Below are positions 44,001 through 57,804 of a stretch of DNA of 64,000 bases, piece by piece (within the stretch, counting starts at the first letter, position 1; each line of letters opens with the position of its first letter). Location of the stretch: positions 1,240,001-1,304,000 of the forward strand of contig NC_083397.1 of the NCBI RefSeq assembly GCF_030864355.1. Direction: 5' to 3'. A program made the position numbers and the translations under genes. The stretch comes from Cutaneotrichosporon cavernicola (Eukaryota; Basidiomycota; Tremellomycetes; Trichosporonales; Trichosporonaceae). The notes under the pieces were generated by a model that did not search any database, was not told the origin of the DNA, and saw nothing but the letters and a program-made list of their open reading frames with translations.

Positions 44001-45387
44001 TTAATCAGAGACAGGGTACCCATTTACCCACAGACTTTTATGGTCATGCGTTGGCTAGGCCCTTCACCAGAGGCCAAAGGCCAGAGGGACCCCGTACCCC
44101 GGTTCCAAAGGGTCAGAGGGGTAAGAAGGTACATGTAGGCCTTACGTTTTACGTTCCTGTGGTCATTTGCATCATCCATGCGATCATCCAAGCTATCCAA
44201 GGGCCCAAATCAAGGACCTTGGGGGGTTTACGCCAAGCCCAGCCATGCAGTCATCCAAATGATTTGTAGTAGAATCAGAGGCACAACGACTGGTCTACTC
44301 TGTTGTGAATCATGACATGGCTCAGGTATGAGGCGGTAAATGCGGTAAAGGTGCAACAACCCCCCACTCGCAGTCTATCCGACTTTGCACCAGGCAACCA
44401 CTAGCCACTGAAACCAAACCACAAGCACTACTACAACCACCATTCAGACCGTCCAGCCCATCTACTCCTTTACAACCAATCTCGCTTGTCCTTCCTTCAC
44501 CATCACAACTCGATTCCATAACGTTCCCACATTCTTCAGCATCATTCTCCCTCTGATCTCACTTTTCATTTCCTTACATCTGCCGCCACCTCATCATCCA
44601 AAACCGCGATCCGACTACCCTCACATATCCGGCACATATCCTCATCGACCAGTCCCTGTATTGCAAAAGTCCTTTTTCGGTCTCGGCGTCCACGAGTCTG
44701 GTCTGTGTAACGGCTGTATCTCTTGCAAGTGCAACGCTCTACTTGCTACAACACGCACTTGGTTCGGCCTGAGCTCCAGGCGACAAGGTTGTGACGCTCC
44801 CCGCCCTTCCCCATCGTTTCGGATTTCTTCCCCCCCCCCTCCTTCCCACTTGGGCCCGCGCACATCACATCAACTCTCATTCACCTAAAGGTCTGGGTCC
44901 CTCTCACGGATCTCGCACAGCAATATCTGTTCAATCAAACATCAATCTCCCCTTCACTCAAAGGTCCCAAAGGCCCCGAAGATCAACCCTGGTCCGCACA
45001 CCCTCGCGCACCATCTCGCCCCGAATCACTCGGTTCTTTCCTGAAACCCAGACTCTTAACGTGCTCGACTTGACCAACTGTCTACAGTGTCACTTGTGCA
45101 CCATCCTCATCTTTGCTCCAGGCATCCGACAACTACCAAGGAACGCCGAACATCTTCCTCGGCCTGGAAATACCCCTCGCCAAGTATCTGTGCCCTACAC
45201 GTCCTTTGACGCAGTTGACTGCGCCTTGCCAATTCGCCACTTCTAACTCCCGCGATCTGAGTACGAGGGCTCGACGTCAGTCTCCGATCCACTACTCCTC
45301 ACCCGTTTGGATCTGGCCTCGCCCGTCTAAAAGCTGGTTCGGCCCTATTTGATCAACCATTTCTCTCCTCTCTCCCACCCACCGGCC
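41004..45387. other. 4.4-kb gene-free region
   Basis: The largest coding gap in the window. No frame on either strand shows a domain, a signal peptide or consistent splicing. Local features are a GGCCGGT/GGCCAGT run (42840-42865), a GGCCAAAGGCCAGAGG run (about 44070-44090), and about 1 kb of pyrimidine-rich plus-strand sequence (44300-45387) ending at the ATG of the 811-aa gene. The last part looks like a long 5' leader or promoter. A non-coding transcript is possible but unsupported. Confidence 0.45.
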
Positions 45388-47930
45388 ATGCCTCTCTCCT
45401 TACGCCGCAAGGGCAGCATCACCTCGTTATTTAGTGGCAAGGGCCATCGCCGATCTCCATCCGAGTTGTCTATCAGCGCGATCAAGCCCGAAGTGACGCC
45501 CAACACCGCCGCCAAACGATCCAGCGCCGTGCCGTTGGCGCTCACACCGTTGAATGACGTGGGGCACTCCAAAGCCCGCCCACCACCTTCCGCGTTCCGC
45601 GGTGTTCGGCCAGCGCCTCCGAGCCCCAATCCTAAGGGCAAGGAACGCGCTATGGCAACTCCAGCGGCACCCATCCAGTCCCGGCCCGGACGCGCACATT
45701 GGGTCGTCGACTCGTTCGAGACACATCGCGGCACCCAGATCTGGTCCCAACAAAGTCGAGTTATCCTCGTTGTTGGCGGTGAGTTGTAAACGGCGTGGCG
45801 AGTGCGAACATTTAGCTGACGCGACCTCCCGATGTGCACGCACATTTCCGATGCGTCCAAACTCACCATCTGATATCACACACAGAGCCAAGTCGTGCCG
45901 CGTTGGCACCCCTCCTTTACTCGCCAGTGTTTGCGGACACTCTAGTCTTGGTGGGATCGCTCGAACCGATCCCTGAGATTGAGCTTCTCAACTCGCCGTC
46001 GCACCTCCTCCACTCGGATCCCATCTATCCTACGGTCCAGCCATTCCAGCCACCGTCTTCGGCTGTTGCGGAAGCTACTCATCCAGTGACGGTCGTCCTG
46101 CAATACGGAGCCGCGCTTGCAGAGGCTCATCGTCGGGATATGGGTCAAACCTCGGCGGCGGGGCCTCGGTCACGTCGCGGATCGTCGACATCACTCAGCG
46201 GGTCCCAGACCCCGCCTGGGACTCCCCGATCGCGGCGTAGAATGTGGTCGTTTGGATCGAACACGCCTGCCGAGGCAGCAACTCCTTCCGTTTCCCGGCA
46301 TGGATCAGCCCTCGACCTTTCTCGGATCGTCCCCGAGAGCACTCGTAGCGGCACGCCACCGATTGCTGGCGACAAGGAGCGTAAGGGTTCCCACAAGAGA
46401 ACCCCGTCGCTGTTCAAGAAGGAACAGGTCGTCTCGGATGGCTCGCCCATTGACGCTGTCATCAACTTTATTCCTTTTGCCGACCCTCGCTTGGAACAAC
46501 AGCGCGTTTTGCAGGCCATGCTCCAGAACACTGTCGTTTTAACCACTGCAGCTTTACCGATTCTTGCCACGGCCGTGACGACATCCAGTTTTACGGCACA
46601 GATCCCGATTACAGAGCTGTCGCCGTTGTCACTAATTCATATTGTACCTGTCGACGCTCCGCTCCAGCTACCCACTGTTATCGAACGATTCTTACTTCCT
46701 TTGCTCCCGACTATGGCCTGCAGAGTCCGTCGGCCGCTGTTCGGCTGCGTCACTGGGTACGGTGCGTGGCTGACTCCCACGACCGATCCTGGGAACGACG
46801 GCTCGTCTGGAGCGGAAACACTCCTGTTTGGTGGTGTTAGATGCCCCGGCCAGATTGCAGAGGCCGAGGGCGTCAAACCCCAAGCCATGCTCGCAGGCTG
46901 GGACCACTGTGTTGCGTCACCAGGCCTTCTTACCGAGGCGGTCGAGAGCATGAAGACGCCGCCGACTTTCTCCCGCCAGGCTTCACACTTGGCTCTGTCT
47001 GAGCTCCGCACCCAGCCGACACGCACAAGTGCACCCAGCAGCAGCCAGTCGATGATGTCTGTGGTATCTCCCGCTACCTCGTCTCCGCCGAGCTCGCCCA
47101 GTATCGCGTCATCTGGGAGCCTCCCTCCCCGCCCGGCGGCCGCACGCAGCCCCTCTCCGACCGCGGCTCTACAGGCCACAACGCCATCCAAGCAGGAGAG
47201 CAAGGGCGCTGTCTCTCCTCCGCAGGAGCCCCGACAGATCCAAGCAAAGACTCCGTCGCCTCCTCTCAAGGCGCGAGAGCCAGTTACTTGGAGAGACACG
47301 CCGACTATGCGGACAAGGCGCTCGACGACGCGACCAACGTCTGACGAGGTGCGGTCCAAGACACCCACACCTGACGAATACATCCGACCCGAGAGCGTGA
47401 CGCCGAGAGCGACGTCTACCTTGACATCTTCCGAGAGGCCGTTCACTTCAAGATTCGATCCCCGTTACGCAGAGTTGGAGGCGAGGCACAAGGCGGAGGC
47501 TGAGGCGACTATGAAAGCCCAGGCCAAGGCAGCTCTCAGAGCGACTCTGACTTCTTCCTCGTCATCGCGGTCTACTCCACCTTTGCCCGATGGTGCGGCG
47601 CCACCGGCCGAGTTTGTGGGACACGATCGCCGTGCACGTGGTCCTTCTGGCCTTCGCAATGCGGTCACGGTACCGCCTAACAACTTGCAGTCATCACCGC
47701 CTACTCCCGAGCTGGATCCCAGTTCGTCGTCATGCTCGAGCAGCTCTGTACTCGAGCCGAGCTTTTCCGAGGAACGCAGCGGCAGCAGCGCACGGAGCAG
47801 CAAGCGCTCGTCATCGACGCCAGCGCATATGTCAGTATCGAAGCCCATCTCGGGCAGCATCAGCCGCAGGGGCTTGTCGGGCTTGACGGGGTTTACGAGC
47901 ATCTTCAAGCGCCGGAGTGTCAAGGCCTAG
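45388..47930 (+). CDS. Large Ser/Pro-rich protein of unknown function
   Basis: Not recognised. Exons 45388-45778 and 45886-47930 give 811 aa. The N-terminus (MPLSLRRKGSITSLFSGKGH) is basic and Ser-rich. Two apparently folded segments follow. One at about residues 108-215 contains HWVVDSFETHRGTQIW, SRVILVVGEPSRAALAPLLYSPVFADTLVLVG and VTVVLQYGAALAEAHRRD. The second at about 300-440 contains DAVINFIPFADPRLEQQRVL, QNTVVLTTAALPILATAV, VIERFLLPLLPTMACRVRRPLFG and AETLLFGGVRC. The rest is disordered and rich in S/P and T/P phospho-site-like motifs. It ends in a basic tail, TSIFKRRSVKA, similar in flavour to the N-terminus (SLFSGK), which could suggest membrane or cortex association. Single in this window, with a long upstream region. 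Confidence 0.7.
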
Positions 47931-48714
47931 CTTGCTTAGCAAGCTTGTAGAGAGTAGAGGAAGAGAGGAGGCATGGCTACCCATATCAACATATCAACGG
48001 ACCCTTGCTGTGTCAATAGGGACATTGATCTCTTCGCATCGCACAGACACACGGCGATGGCCATCATAATCGTAATGCGACTAGTGCCACATGCAACATG
48101 CTGCAAAAACGAGTGTGGGAAGATGGGACGTTTGTGACATCACTTTGGGGTCGTCTGATCGTGAGCAAATTCAGATCGGGTGGCGCTGCGCCACTGCGTG
48201 TCCGTAATCGAATCGTATGGCAGATGAGACGCGAGGGGAGTAACGGTAGCGGTGCAATGTTCCGGATCGAGGTGGGAGTCGCACATGCACAGGGTGATAG
48301 TTACCAGGCACCGCGGCACCGGGGGGTTGCGTAGGTAGCTCTAGGGTAAGGGAGAACATGGTTGAGGTCTAGGGAAAACTATTAGGCGTGAAGTCTCGTG
48401 GAAACCACGCTCCATTCAGGCGTCCCAGGGCTTTGGGAAGTAATTGCTATTTGTAGGCGCGCATACGCGTTGGGGCGGTTGATGCGCGTGGAACTTGAAA
48501 GTGGTAAAAGGGTCATACCATGGGCCATGGGCCAACAGAGTGGCAAGCGTGGATCTATGCAGGTGGAGGTGGAGGAGGTGGGTGGTGCGTGGTGCTCTGG
48601 GGCGAGCTGGGAGCTGAGAGCTGACGAGACGCGGCGACAAGTGGCCTTGCAACCGGCATTCATAAACCCATCCAACCCTCCACATCCACGTCCATCCAAT
48701 TCAAATCATCAATC
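47931..48714. other. Intergenic region, no gene seen
   Basis: 3' flank of the 811-aa gene and ACBP promoter. Only short frames are present. Confidence 0.45.
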
Positions 48715-49329
48715 ATGTCTGCATTCGACAAGGCCGTCGCTATCGTCAAGGCTCTCCCCGCCGACGGGCCCACCAAGCCCACCCAGGACCAGCAGCTCGA
48801 GTTCTACGGTCTGTTCAAGCAGGCTAACGAGGGCGACTGCACTGGTCCTGCGCCTGGTGAGTGGTGTCCGCTGTGCGCAGTTGCCTGCTTTGAGGGGATG
48901 GGTGCATGTGCTGGGGTGTGCTGCTGGCCCACTCTCCGCCCTGGCCCTCTGCCCTCCGCCCATTGCTCTGGGATCTCATGCCGCTCCCCCCGATCGCGCT
49001 AACTCCAGGCGCCTTCAACTTCACCGCCAAGTACAAGTACAACGCGTGGAAGAAGCTCGAGGGCATGTCCAAGGACGATGCCAAGGCCAAGTACGTCGCC
49101 CTCCTCAAGTCTGTGAGTATTCCTCTTCCTGTCTGTCGGATCGTGGGACACGGCACGCATGCCCCACAGTTCTGTCCAGGTGCCCCATTCCCCGGCGCGC
49201 ACGGACCTCTATGTCTGGAGCTAACACCAGATGCTTGAGAAGGCCGACGACGCCGACTCGAAGAAGGCGCTCGAGGAGCTGTGTGAGTTTTAGGCCTTGC
49301 GCAAGTCGTAACTGACCCCAGCCGCTTAG
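48715..49329 (+). CDS. ACB1: Acyl-CoA-binding protein
   Basis: Small cytosolic carrier of long-chain acyl-CoA esters. Exons 48715-48856, 49009-49112, 49231-49282 and 49322-49329 give 101 aa; the family is about 86-105 aa. The four-helix ACBP pattern is clear: FDKAVAIVKAL, KPTQDQQLEFYGLFKQANEGDC, FTAKYKYNAWKKLEGMSKDDAKAKYVALL with the ligand-contacting KYKYNAW block. The last intron (GTGAGT at 49283, CTGAC branch, CCCAG) yields a C-terminus EELSA; without it the protein ends EELCEF two residues later, so the 3' end is slightly uncertain. Acyl-CoA synthetases elsewhere in the window make its ligand. Confidence 0.95.
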
Positions 49330-50193
49330 ATGTACTGTTGAGATGTCAGATGATCAGGTTATACAGACGGTGCACTACTCATGACACTGACGCTGCTGAC
49401 TGACGGGAAGAGACTGGGGTTGAGGGTGCTGGGAAGGGAGCACACGACACAAGACGCTCTTGGCGTCAGAGGGCGGCGCATGCTGTGCACTAGTGAAACA
49501 GTGACACGCAACGACTTGTGCAAAGGCCGCAGGCCCCCGACTTGTCGAAGCGGACCACATATTGAGGGGCGCGCCGACATGCCTAGTGAGCGACGTCGAT
49601 GCGGCACGGGCTCGGCTTGACAGAAAGACGCGTTGCTGTTCGTCAGCGTTCTATGCACTATATGCGCTGCACGTCAGCCATTCATGTCATAGCATGTTGA
49701 CCGTCTTGGCGCTCTCCGCTTCTCCGAGCTGGCCTACATCAGCTTGCATTCCCAGATGCTCTCTGTCCTCGGCGCCCCATATCCGGCTCCACCGTAGCGC
49801 CTATCAGTCCCTCCATCTCCCTCTCTCCCTCTTAAACGCCCTCCAACATGCTCAACGTCGGAAGCTGGAAATGGGGAACCCAAACAGGCACGTGTGGGCG
49901 CCCCGCCGGCCCTACGCCCCAGCAATACGCCTAACCAATCCTATGAATCCTATCCAATCGGGCCGGTTCGGCTAATGCCATCGGCCTCAATCGGGCGTCC
50001 CAGGGTGTCGGTTCGAGGTTAGTCGTAGCGTAGCTTGCAGTCAACTCGGGCGTTGAGCGCCAACAACGCCGTCTACAGTTCCGACATTGCAGTCTCCCTG
50101 CTCCCTGCTCCGCGCTTGGCTTGGCGCTCCGCAGGCAGACCGCCTACGCATACATGCATCATGCTGCTTTTATGCTACCGACATAGGACATGG
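49330..50193. other. Convergent intergenic region, no gene seen
   Basis: 3' flanks of ACBP and adenylate kinase. A plus frame at 49562-49975 has no domain and is not called. Confidence 0.45.
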
Positions 50194-51209
<1,016 letters not shown>

Positions 51210-51781
51210 GGTGGCTTTTGCGAAGGATGAAGGTAAACAGAATCGAACAGGTGTTGGAACCGAGTGATGCCCTTTACTAATAGTCTGAGAGTACTGGGGC
51301 AAATGGGGCAAATGGTCGTTGGTCGTCACCACCAATGAGGGCGGCTATTGGTCGGCCAATAGAACTCTTAACCGACAAAACGGGTTTTGGTCGGCGTAAC
51401 ACAACGTGGAAACCACGCGATGAATTACACGTGGTCATGTCGGTCCAGCCAGCAAGGAGATGACGTCGTGCCCGATTAGGTGCTGACCGTCGGTCATCTC
51501 CACATCTCCACATCACGGCAACGTCGCCGTGCTGAAGCGTCACCCATCGGCCACCACTTCCGTTAGCAAAATATTTATAACTCTGACAAATGACTATCAG
51601 CACGTCCTCTTCATCCCCGTTGACACTGAGACGCTAGCGACACTGAGCTAACAGCTCGCATTTTACAATATCTCTATCGCGCGCACTACGCGCTTCTCTC
51701 CGACCTCCCCAACCCCTCCAACCCCTCCAGCTCCTCCAACCCCACCTCTCACTTCGCCCATTCGCCACCACCGTCTCCGCC
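51210..51781. promoter_or_regulatory. Divergent intergenic region
   Basis: 572 bp between the ADK1 and alpha/beta-hydrolase starts. A C/T-rich stretch (51680-51780) with repeated CCAACCCCTC precedes the hydrolase ATG. No specific site is assigned. Confidence 0.4.
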
Positions 51782-53381
51782 ATGGCGACCATGACTTACG
51801 CCGAGGTGAGTTCCTTTCGTTCCTTTCTTAACTCGCTGACATCAGCCCGTCCAGACTCACTCGGCTCCAGTGTCCACAAAAGTCTCACCAACACCCTCCA
51901 TCTCGGAACCGCCGGCGTCCCGCGCCATCCCAGCCGACTTCCGTTCCTCCCTCGCGGCATGGTGGGCTTCGAGCGGGTACCGAGACGCCCGCGTGGCCGA
52001 GGACCGCCTCCTCCGCCGCTTGGCGTACTATCAACCCACGCCTCCCGAGCCCTCTCGCTCATGGTTCTCGTGGGGCCACGCGGCCCCTGCAACCTCGGCC
52101 CCACAACACATCCCAACTGACGGGCTCCTCGCTACACTGCGGACCGTGTTCATTCCCACTCCCGATCCAGCCCTCGCTCCACCAAGACCAGACATGCTGA
52201 TGGACGAGAACTCGTCCATCTCCACTTCTTCCAGCTCCAGCAAGACCAAGCACAAGCACAAGCACGCACGCGCACTCCACTGCAACCATGCCGAGGGGTT
52301 GACCGACTACATCAACACGCTCGAATTCTCCTCTCCCGCTACCAAGGATAGCAAAGAGGCTGTGGTGGTTGTACACGGTTACGCTGCTGCTCTGGGTTTC
52401 TTCTTCCGGAATTGGGATGCTGTTGCGCGCGCAGCCGACTCGACGGGACGCCGCACGTTCTTCCTCGACTGGCTTGGGATGGGCCTCTCATCCCGGCCCA
52501 ACCCCTCCCTCCTCACCGCGCCAACCGGCTCACCACTTGAGGCTCGCGTTGCGCGCGCTGAACACTTCTTCCTTTCCTCCCTGGAAGCGTGGCGGGCAGC
52601 CGAGGGCATCGAACGCATGGTCCTCATCGGCCACAGTCTCGGCGGATATCTCTCGAGTGCTTACGCCCTCAAGTATCCCGAGCGCGTATCTTCTCTCATC
52701 CTCGTCTCGCCTGCCGGAATCCCTCACGGCTCACTGGGAGACAAGGCCGTGCCTCCCCCAACGACCCAGCCCAAGCCTGTGACGGAGCGAGCGTCACTCG
52801 ACGCCGCAGCCGACGCCGCCGAATCGGAGATGCATGATCCCGCAGCGTCCGAAGCTGAAGCAAAAGCCGCCGCCCACCCACAGCAGAGTGCGACGCGGCG
52901 CGGAATGACAAAGCTGTTCCTCTGGGGATGGGAGAAGGGTCTCTCCCCCTTCTCCATTCTTCGGGGTATGGGACCATGGGGTCCACTCATGGTCGGCAAG
53001 TATTCTTCACGCCGGTTCGCATCACAAAGCCCCGACGACGTGCGCGACCTCCACTCGTACATCTACGGCACTTCTGTTATGCGGGGCAGCGGCGAGTTCT
53101 GCATCTCCCACCTCCTCGCGCCCGGTGCATATGCGCGCATGCCGATTGTTGACCGTATCGCTCCCCTCAAGGTGCCCGTTACGTTCATGTATGGCGACAG
53201 CGACTGGATGGACGTCGAGGGTGGTTGGGCGGCCAAGCAAGTCCTCGCCAAGGCTGGAAACAAGAACGTCGACGTACATGTGGTCAAGAATGCCGGTCAC
53301 CACTTGTACCTCGACAACGCTGACGACTCGAACGCCATCATTGAGGCTGCCATCCGTGCCGCTCCCAAGATGGACTCTTAG
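51782..53381 (+). CDS. Alpha/beta-hydrolase of the CGI-58/Ict1/Cld1 family
   Basis: Predicted lipid acyl hydrolase or lysophospholipid acyltransferase; yeast Cld1 (cardiolipin deacylase) and Ict1 are relatives. Exons 51782-51805 and 51846-53381 give 519 aa. VVVVHGYAAALGFFFRNWD forms the oxyanion strand. LIGHSLGGYLSSAYAL is the nucleophile elbow with Ser. MYGDSDWMDVEGG carries the acid region. AGHHLYLDN contains the catalytic His and the HxxxxD motif that marks this family. A Lys/His-rich stretch (KTKHKHKHARAL) and an Ala-rich insert (about residues 310-350) are lineage-specific. Without a clear presequence the location is uncertain. Confidence 0.92.
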
Positions 53382-53481
53382 TCTCGTAGTAATAAACCTG
53401 TATAATAGACATTAGATGTTACTATTTCCAATTCTGCGCAGCAGTAGCAGTCACATATAATACAAGGGAGGTCGCTCATGC

Positions 53482-54411
<930 letters not shown>

Positions 54412-54894
54412 GACAGACTTGGTATACTTGGTATACTTGACAGACAAGTGTTGCCGAAAACTACTGATCTGAAAACAAGTAGAAAGTGAGGTCACCAGAT
54501 CCAGGCACCGCCTCGTGTGATTCAAGTCACCTGACCACCTGAATGGTTTGCATGCATTACTCGATTCCGCACTTTGACAACCAACAGCTTGATGTGATGG
54601 TACAGGTGGGCAGTCCAAAGACCAACAGCTGTGGTACGCCGCTTCAAAAGTCACCTAACTTTCTGGGAGATGAGAGGCGGGTCGCAGTCTCGGGTGAGAG
54701 CATGTTGATGTCGGCCATCTCCACGCAAGTCACGAGGTCACCGGCATCTCATGTCCGGTAGCGTCGGCCCGGCTCCGCCTTGTCTCAGTCTCGGCATCTC
54801 CACATCCAGCAGCGACTGTATGCCCACCCAAACTAACCTAGACACTACAAGACCCAGCTGCAAACTCAACCACATACTCATCCTCATCACTAAC
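54412..54894. promoter_or_regulatory. Divergent intergenic region
   Basis: 483 bp between the TAD2 and acyl-CoA synthetase starts. It includes a GGTATACTT duplication near 54420-54437. No gene is seen. Confidence 0.4.
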
Positions 54895-56631
54895 ATGGTC
54901 ACAATCTACGAGGCGCCCAATCCCGCGCCATTCTTCCCACAACAAAATGTGTTTCAATACCTCTTCCCCGAAGCCCCAGGCATCTCCCCCCTCCCCTCAT
55001 TTGACGACAGCCTGCCAGCCTTCATCGACGGTTTGAACGGACGTACCCTCTCCCGGGGAGAGTTGAGGGATACCTCCCTCCGCTTAGGAGGAGGTTTGCG
55101 CGGTCTGCAGGTAGACGTGGGAGACGTCGTGTGTATCTGGGGCTTCAATTGCCTCGAATGGGTGGTGGCAGCTTATGCGTCCATGGCCGCTGGGGTGACG
55201 CTTAGTCCTGCCAATGCTGGATAGTGAGTCTGAGTCTCCCCTAATCTTTAACTAATACCAGCACACCGGCAGAGCTCGCGCATCAAGTTAATGACTCTGG
55301 CGCATCTCTCATATTCCTCGCCCCGTCCCATTTGGCTTTATTCGACAAAGCACGCCCACTCCTCAAACGCTCCTTTTCCCCCGACCGAATCGTCCTCCTC
55401 TCAGAGAACCCCACGTCACCTTATAAGACAATCTACGATATCCTCGGACCCAAGATCACCACTCAACATTTCGACCGCGCCGACGCTGGGGCAACTGCCT
55501 GGCTATGCTATTCTTCAGGAACGACTGGGCTTCCCAAAGGCGTAATGACGAGCCACTTTAACATCACGAGCCAGATCCAAGCCGGTAACGTCGGGTTCCA
55601 ACGTATGAGGCCCGGCGACGCCGTCTTAGCGTTCATCCCGTATAGCCACATCTACGGGGCAGTTATCGGGCTGTTACAGCCCATCTCACAGGGCGCTGCT
55701 ACCGTCGTCCTGCCCAGATTTGACGAGGTACCAGTCCTAAAAGCTATCGAGAAGGTAAGAGATTTAGAGACGGGGTTGACCCCAGTTCAAAATCACGTTG
55801 GGATTATTCGTTCCACCCGTCTTCATCGTTCTCCTAAACTCACCCCACGTGAAGAAATACGACCTATCCTCCCTCAAGACCATCATGTCCGGTGCGGCCC
55901 CACTCTCTGCCGAACTACTACACGCTTTTACCGCCCTCATTCCTCAATGCCGTATAATCCAGGCTTATGGCATGACCGAAACCTCCCCAAACATTGCCAA
56001 CATGCACCGCGGCATCTCGGTCGGCCGTGAATACTCGGTTGGTCGCCTTCTTCCAGGTTTCCAAGCACGCCTAGTCAAGGAGGACGGGGAGGATGCCGAC
56101 TCGTCAAAGGGCGAGGCGGGGGAACTGTGGGTTCGAGGTCCCTGCGTTATGAAGGGGTACCATAACAACCCCGCTGCGACCAACGACACCATCGCTCCAG
56201 GAGGATGGTTGAAGACGGGAGACGTGGTTACCCGCGATGCCGACGGGTGGATCAGCGTCGTGGATAGGAAGAAGGAACTCATCAAGTATAAGGGGTTCCA
56301 GGTCGCCCCAGCTGAGATGGAGGGCCTACTCATCCAACACCAAGACGTGCTTGATGCCGGCGTGGTCGGCGTATACGATCCCAAACAGGCCACCGAACTG
56401 GTTAGGGCGTACCTCGTCCTCGGCGGGGAAGATAAGGAGAAAGTAGCACAAGACGTCGCTTCGTGGGTTACGCAACAGGCCGCCAAAGCCAAGCATCTCT
56501 CGGGAGGCATAGTGGTTCTCGACGCGATTCCCAAGAGTCCAAGTGGGAAGATTCTGCGCAAGCTCCTCCGAGAGCGGGCGAAGAATGATACGGATACCGT
56601 GTTCGCCATGCCACGGACGGCTAAGCTGTAA
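54895..56631 (+). CDS. 4-coumarate-CoA ligase-like acyl-CoA synthetase, peroxisomal (paralogue)
   Basis: Second ANL-family acyl-CoA synthetase. Exons 54895-55223, 55262-55754 and 55786-56631 give 555 aa. Motifs are YSSGTTGLPKGVMTSH, AYGMTET, GELWVRGPCVMKGY, LKTGDVVTRD, DRKKELIKYKGFQVAPAE and KSPSGKILRKLL. The protein ends AKL, a canonical PTS1. The N-termini of the two paralogues align (VTIYEAPNPAPFFPQQ against TITIYDSDYPAPFLPQQ), and both introns occupy equivalent codons and phases (31 nt here for intron 2). They are duplicates on opposite strands about 24 kb apart. Substrate pocket residues differ (MHRGIS in place of MAAHEAD), which suggests divergent substrates. Confidence 0.94.
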
Positions 56632-57056
56632 CCGCCTCCCCTCCAACAAGTTGTAACGAGGACCCAAACAGATGTGTACAGGTGTGGGAGCGTCCGCAGG
56701 TTTGTGGGAATAGAATACAAGATGTAGCAAGTCGTTCATGAATCTACAGTGACTCGGCAACACATGTGGGCGTTGTGGGCGTCTTGCTGTTAAAGGCCCT
56801 GGATAACATGTAAAGTCGACGAAGCACCATGCGCCCCGGCGATCTGTTATCTGTGACTGCTGTGTATCTGGGGTGTCCGCGAAGCGTGCCAGGCAGCCCA
56901 GTCGACATGTCCTCGTCTCTCATTCACATTGCCCTTCTACTCTTCCCCATCCCCGAGGACCGCATTCAACCCTTCCCCATCCCCAAGGACCGCATTCAAC
57001 CTCACTCAAGCAGCAGTTATATCTTGCCTGATACTCTCCTCATCGTCTACTGTGCC
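56632..57056. other. Intergenic spacer with 30-bp direct duplication
   Basis: A 30-bp unit beginning CTTCCCCATCCCC occurs twice in tandem at 56942-57001, with one G/A difference, just upstream of the proline-rich ORF. Confidence 0.6.
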
Positions 57057-57779
57057 ATGGCAGCGCCAAAGATCTCGCCGTCCGCCAAGCCCAACACGGT
57101 CTCAGCCACGTCAGCAATGACCAGTAAGCATCCACTCCCCTCCCACCCGCTGGTTGACTCAGGCCCACCCAACCTCGACCACCGCTCCTCGGGCCAACCA
57201 CACGAGCCGCACGTCGGGCCAACACCCTCCAACCCCACCCCAGACCCCACGCCCGAACCCCACGACCTCCTTCGCATCCCGGACAAGAAGACGATCGCCA
57301 AGAAGGCACACCTGTCCGCGCCCTCGCCTCTCGTCCTCCCGCGCGCCGTTACGGCTGAAGCAGAGATCGTCAGCCCTATTTCACAAACGCCCTCTCCGCC
57401 GCCGTCAGTTCTCGTCGCTGCCGCGCCGCCTAACCACACGTCGGTGTTCCTCGCCGCGTCCAAGCTGCGGAACGCTTCCGCCTCGGCCGCGTCAAAGGTC
57501 CCCTCCAACGTCTCGTCCTCGACCGCAGCCAATCTCAAACCGAACTCGCTCGACTCAGTCGACGCGACCACGATCACCCCACTGGCCATCGCCACAAAGA
57601 GCGACAACATGCTCGAGGTGGAGCCAGCTTCCCCCGCACCCACGGCCACGCTCCCGAACTCACCCGCCAGCACGGCGACAATCTCCATCGCCACTAAACT
57701 CTCCATGTCTACCGCTCCCATAGAGGCTCCCCGCCGACACTCGTTCCCCGCATCCTCCGTCGAGCCCGTACGTCCCTAG
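57057..57779 (+). CDS. Proline/serine-rich hypothetical protein
   Basis: Uncertain gene. From ATG 57057 the frame encodes 240 aa (MAAPKISPSAKPNTVSATSA ... SFPASSVEPVRP). It is low-complexity, rich in Pro, Ser, Thr and Ala, with no domain or signal peptide. The frame is open upstream to 56829, but that part covers a tandem duplication and looks non-coding. An optional 39-nt intron (GTAAGC at 57123 to CTCAG) would preserve the frame. The antisense frame is also open, so chance openness in GC-rich DNA is possible. It ends 25 bp from the convergent MTP18-like gene. Confidence 0.35.
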   Translation: MAAPKISPSAKPNTVSATSAMTSKHPLPSHPLVDSGPPNLDHRSSGQPHEPHVGPTPSNPTPDPTPEPHDLLRIPDKKTIAKKAHLSAPSPLVLPRAVTAEAEIVSPISQTPSPPPSVLVAAAPPNHTSVFLAASKLRNASASAASKVPSNVSSSTAANLKPNSLDSVDATTITPLAIATKSDNMLEVEPASPAPTATLPNSPASTATISIATKLSMSTAPIEAPRRHSFPASSVEPVRP

Positions 57780-57804
57780 CGTCCCTAGCCTGATCTATGC
57801 ATAC

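Noticed and set aside
48240..48325. tRNA-like sequence near GGTGGGAGTCGCACA
   Set aside because: T-loop consensus is lost and no cloverleaf could be built.
57047..57721. Minus-strand frame opposite the proline-rich ORF
   Set aside because: Openness of both strands in GC-rich low-complexity DNA; no start context, domain or splice support.
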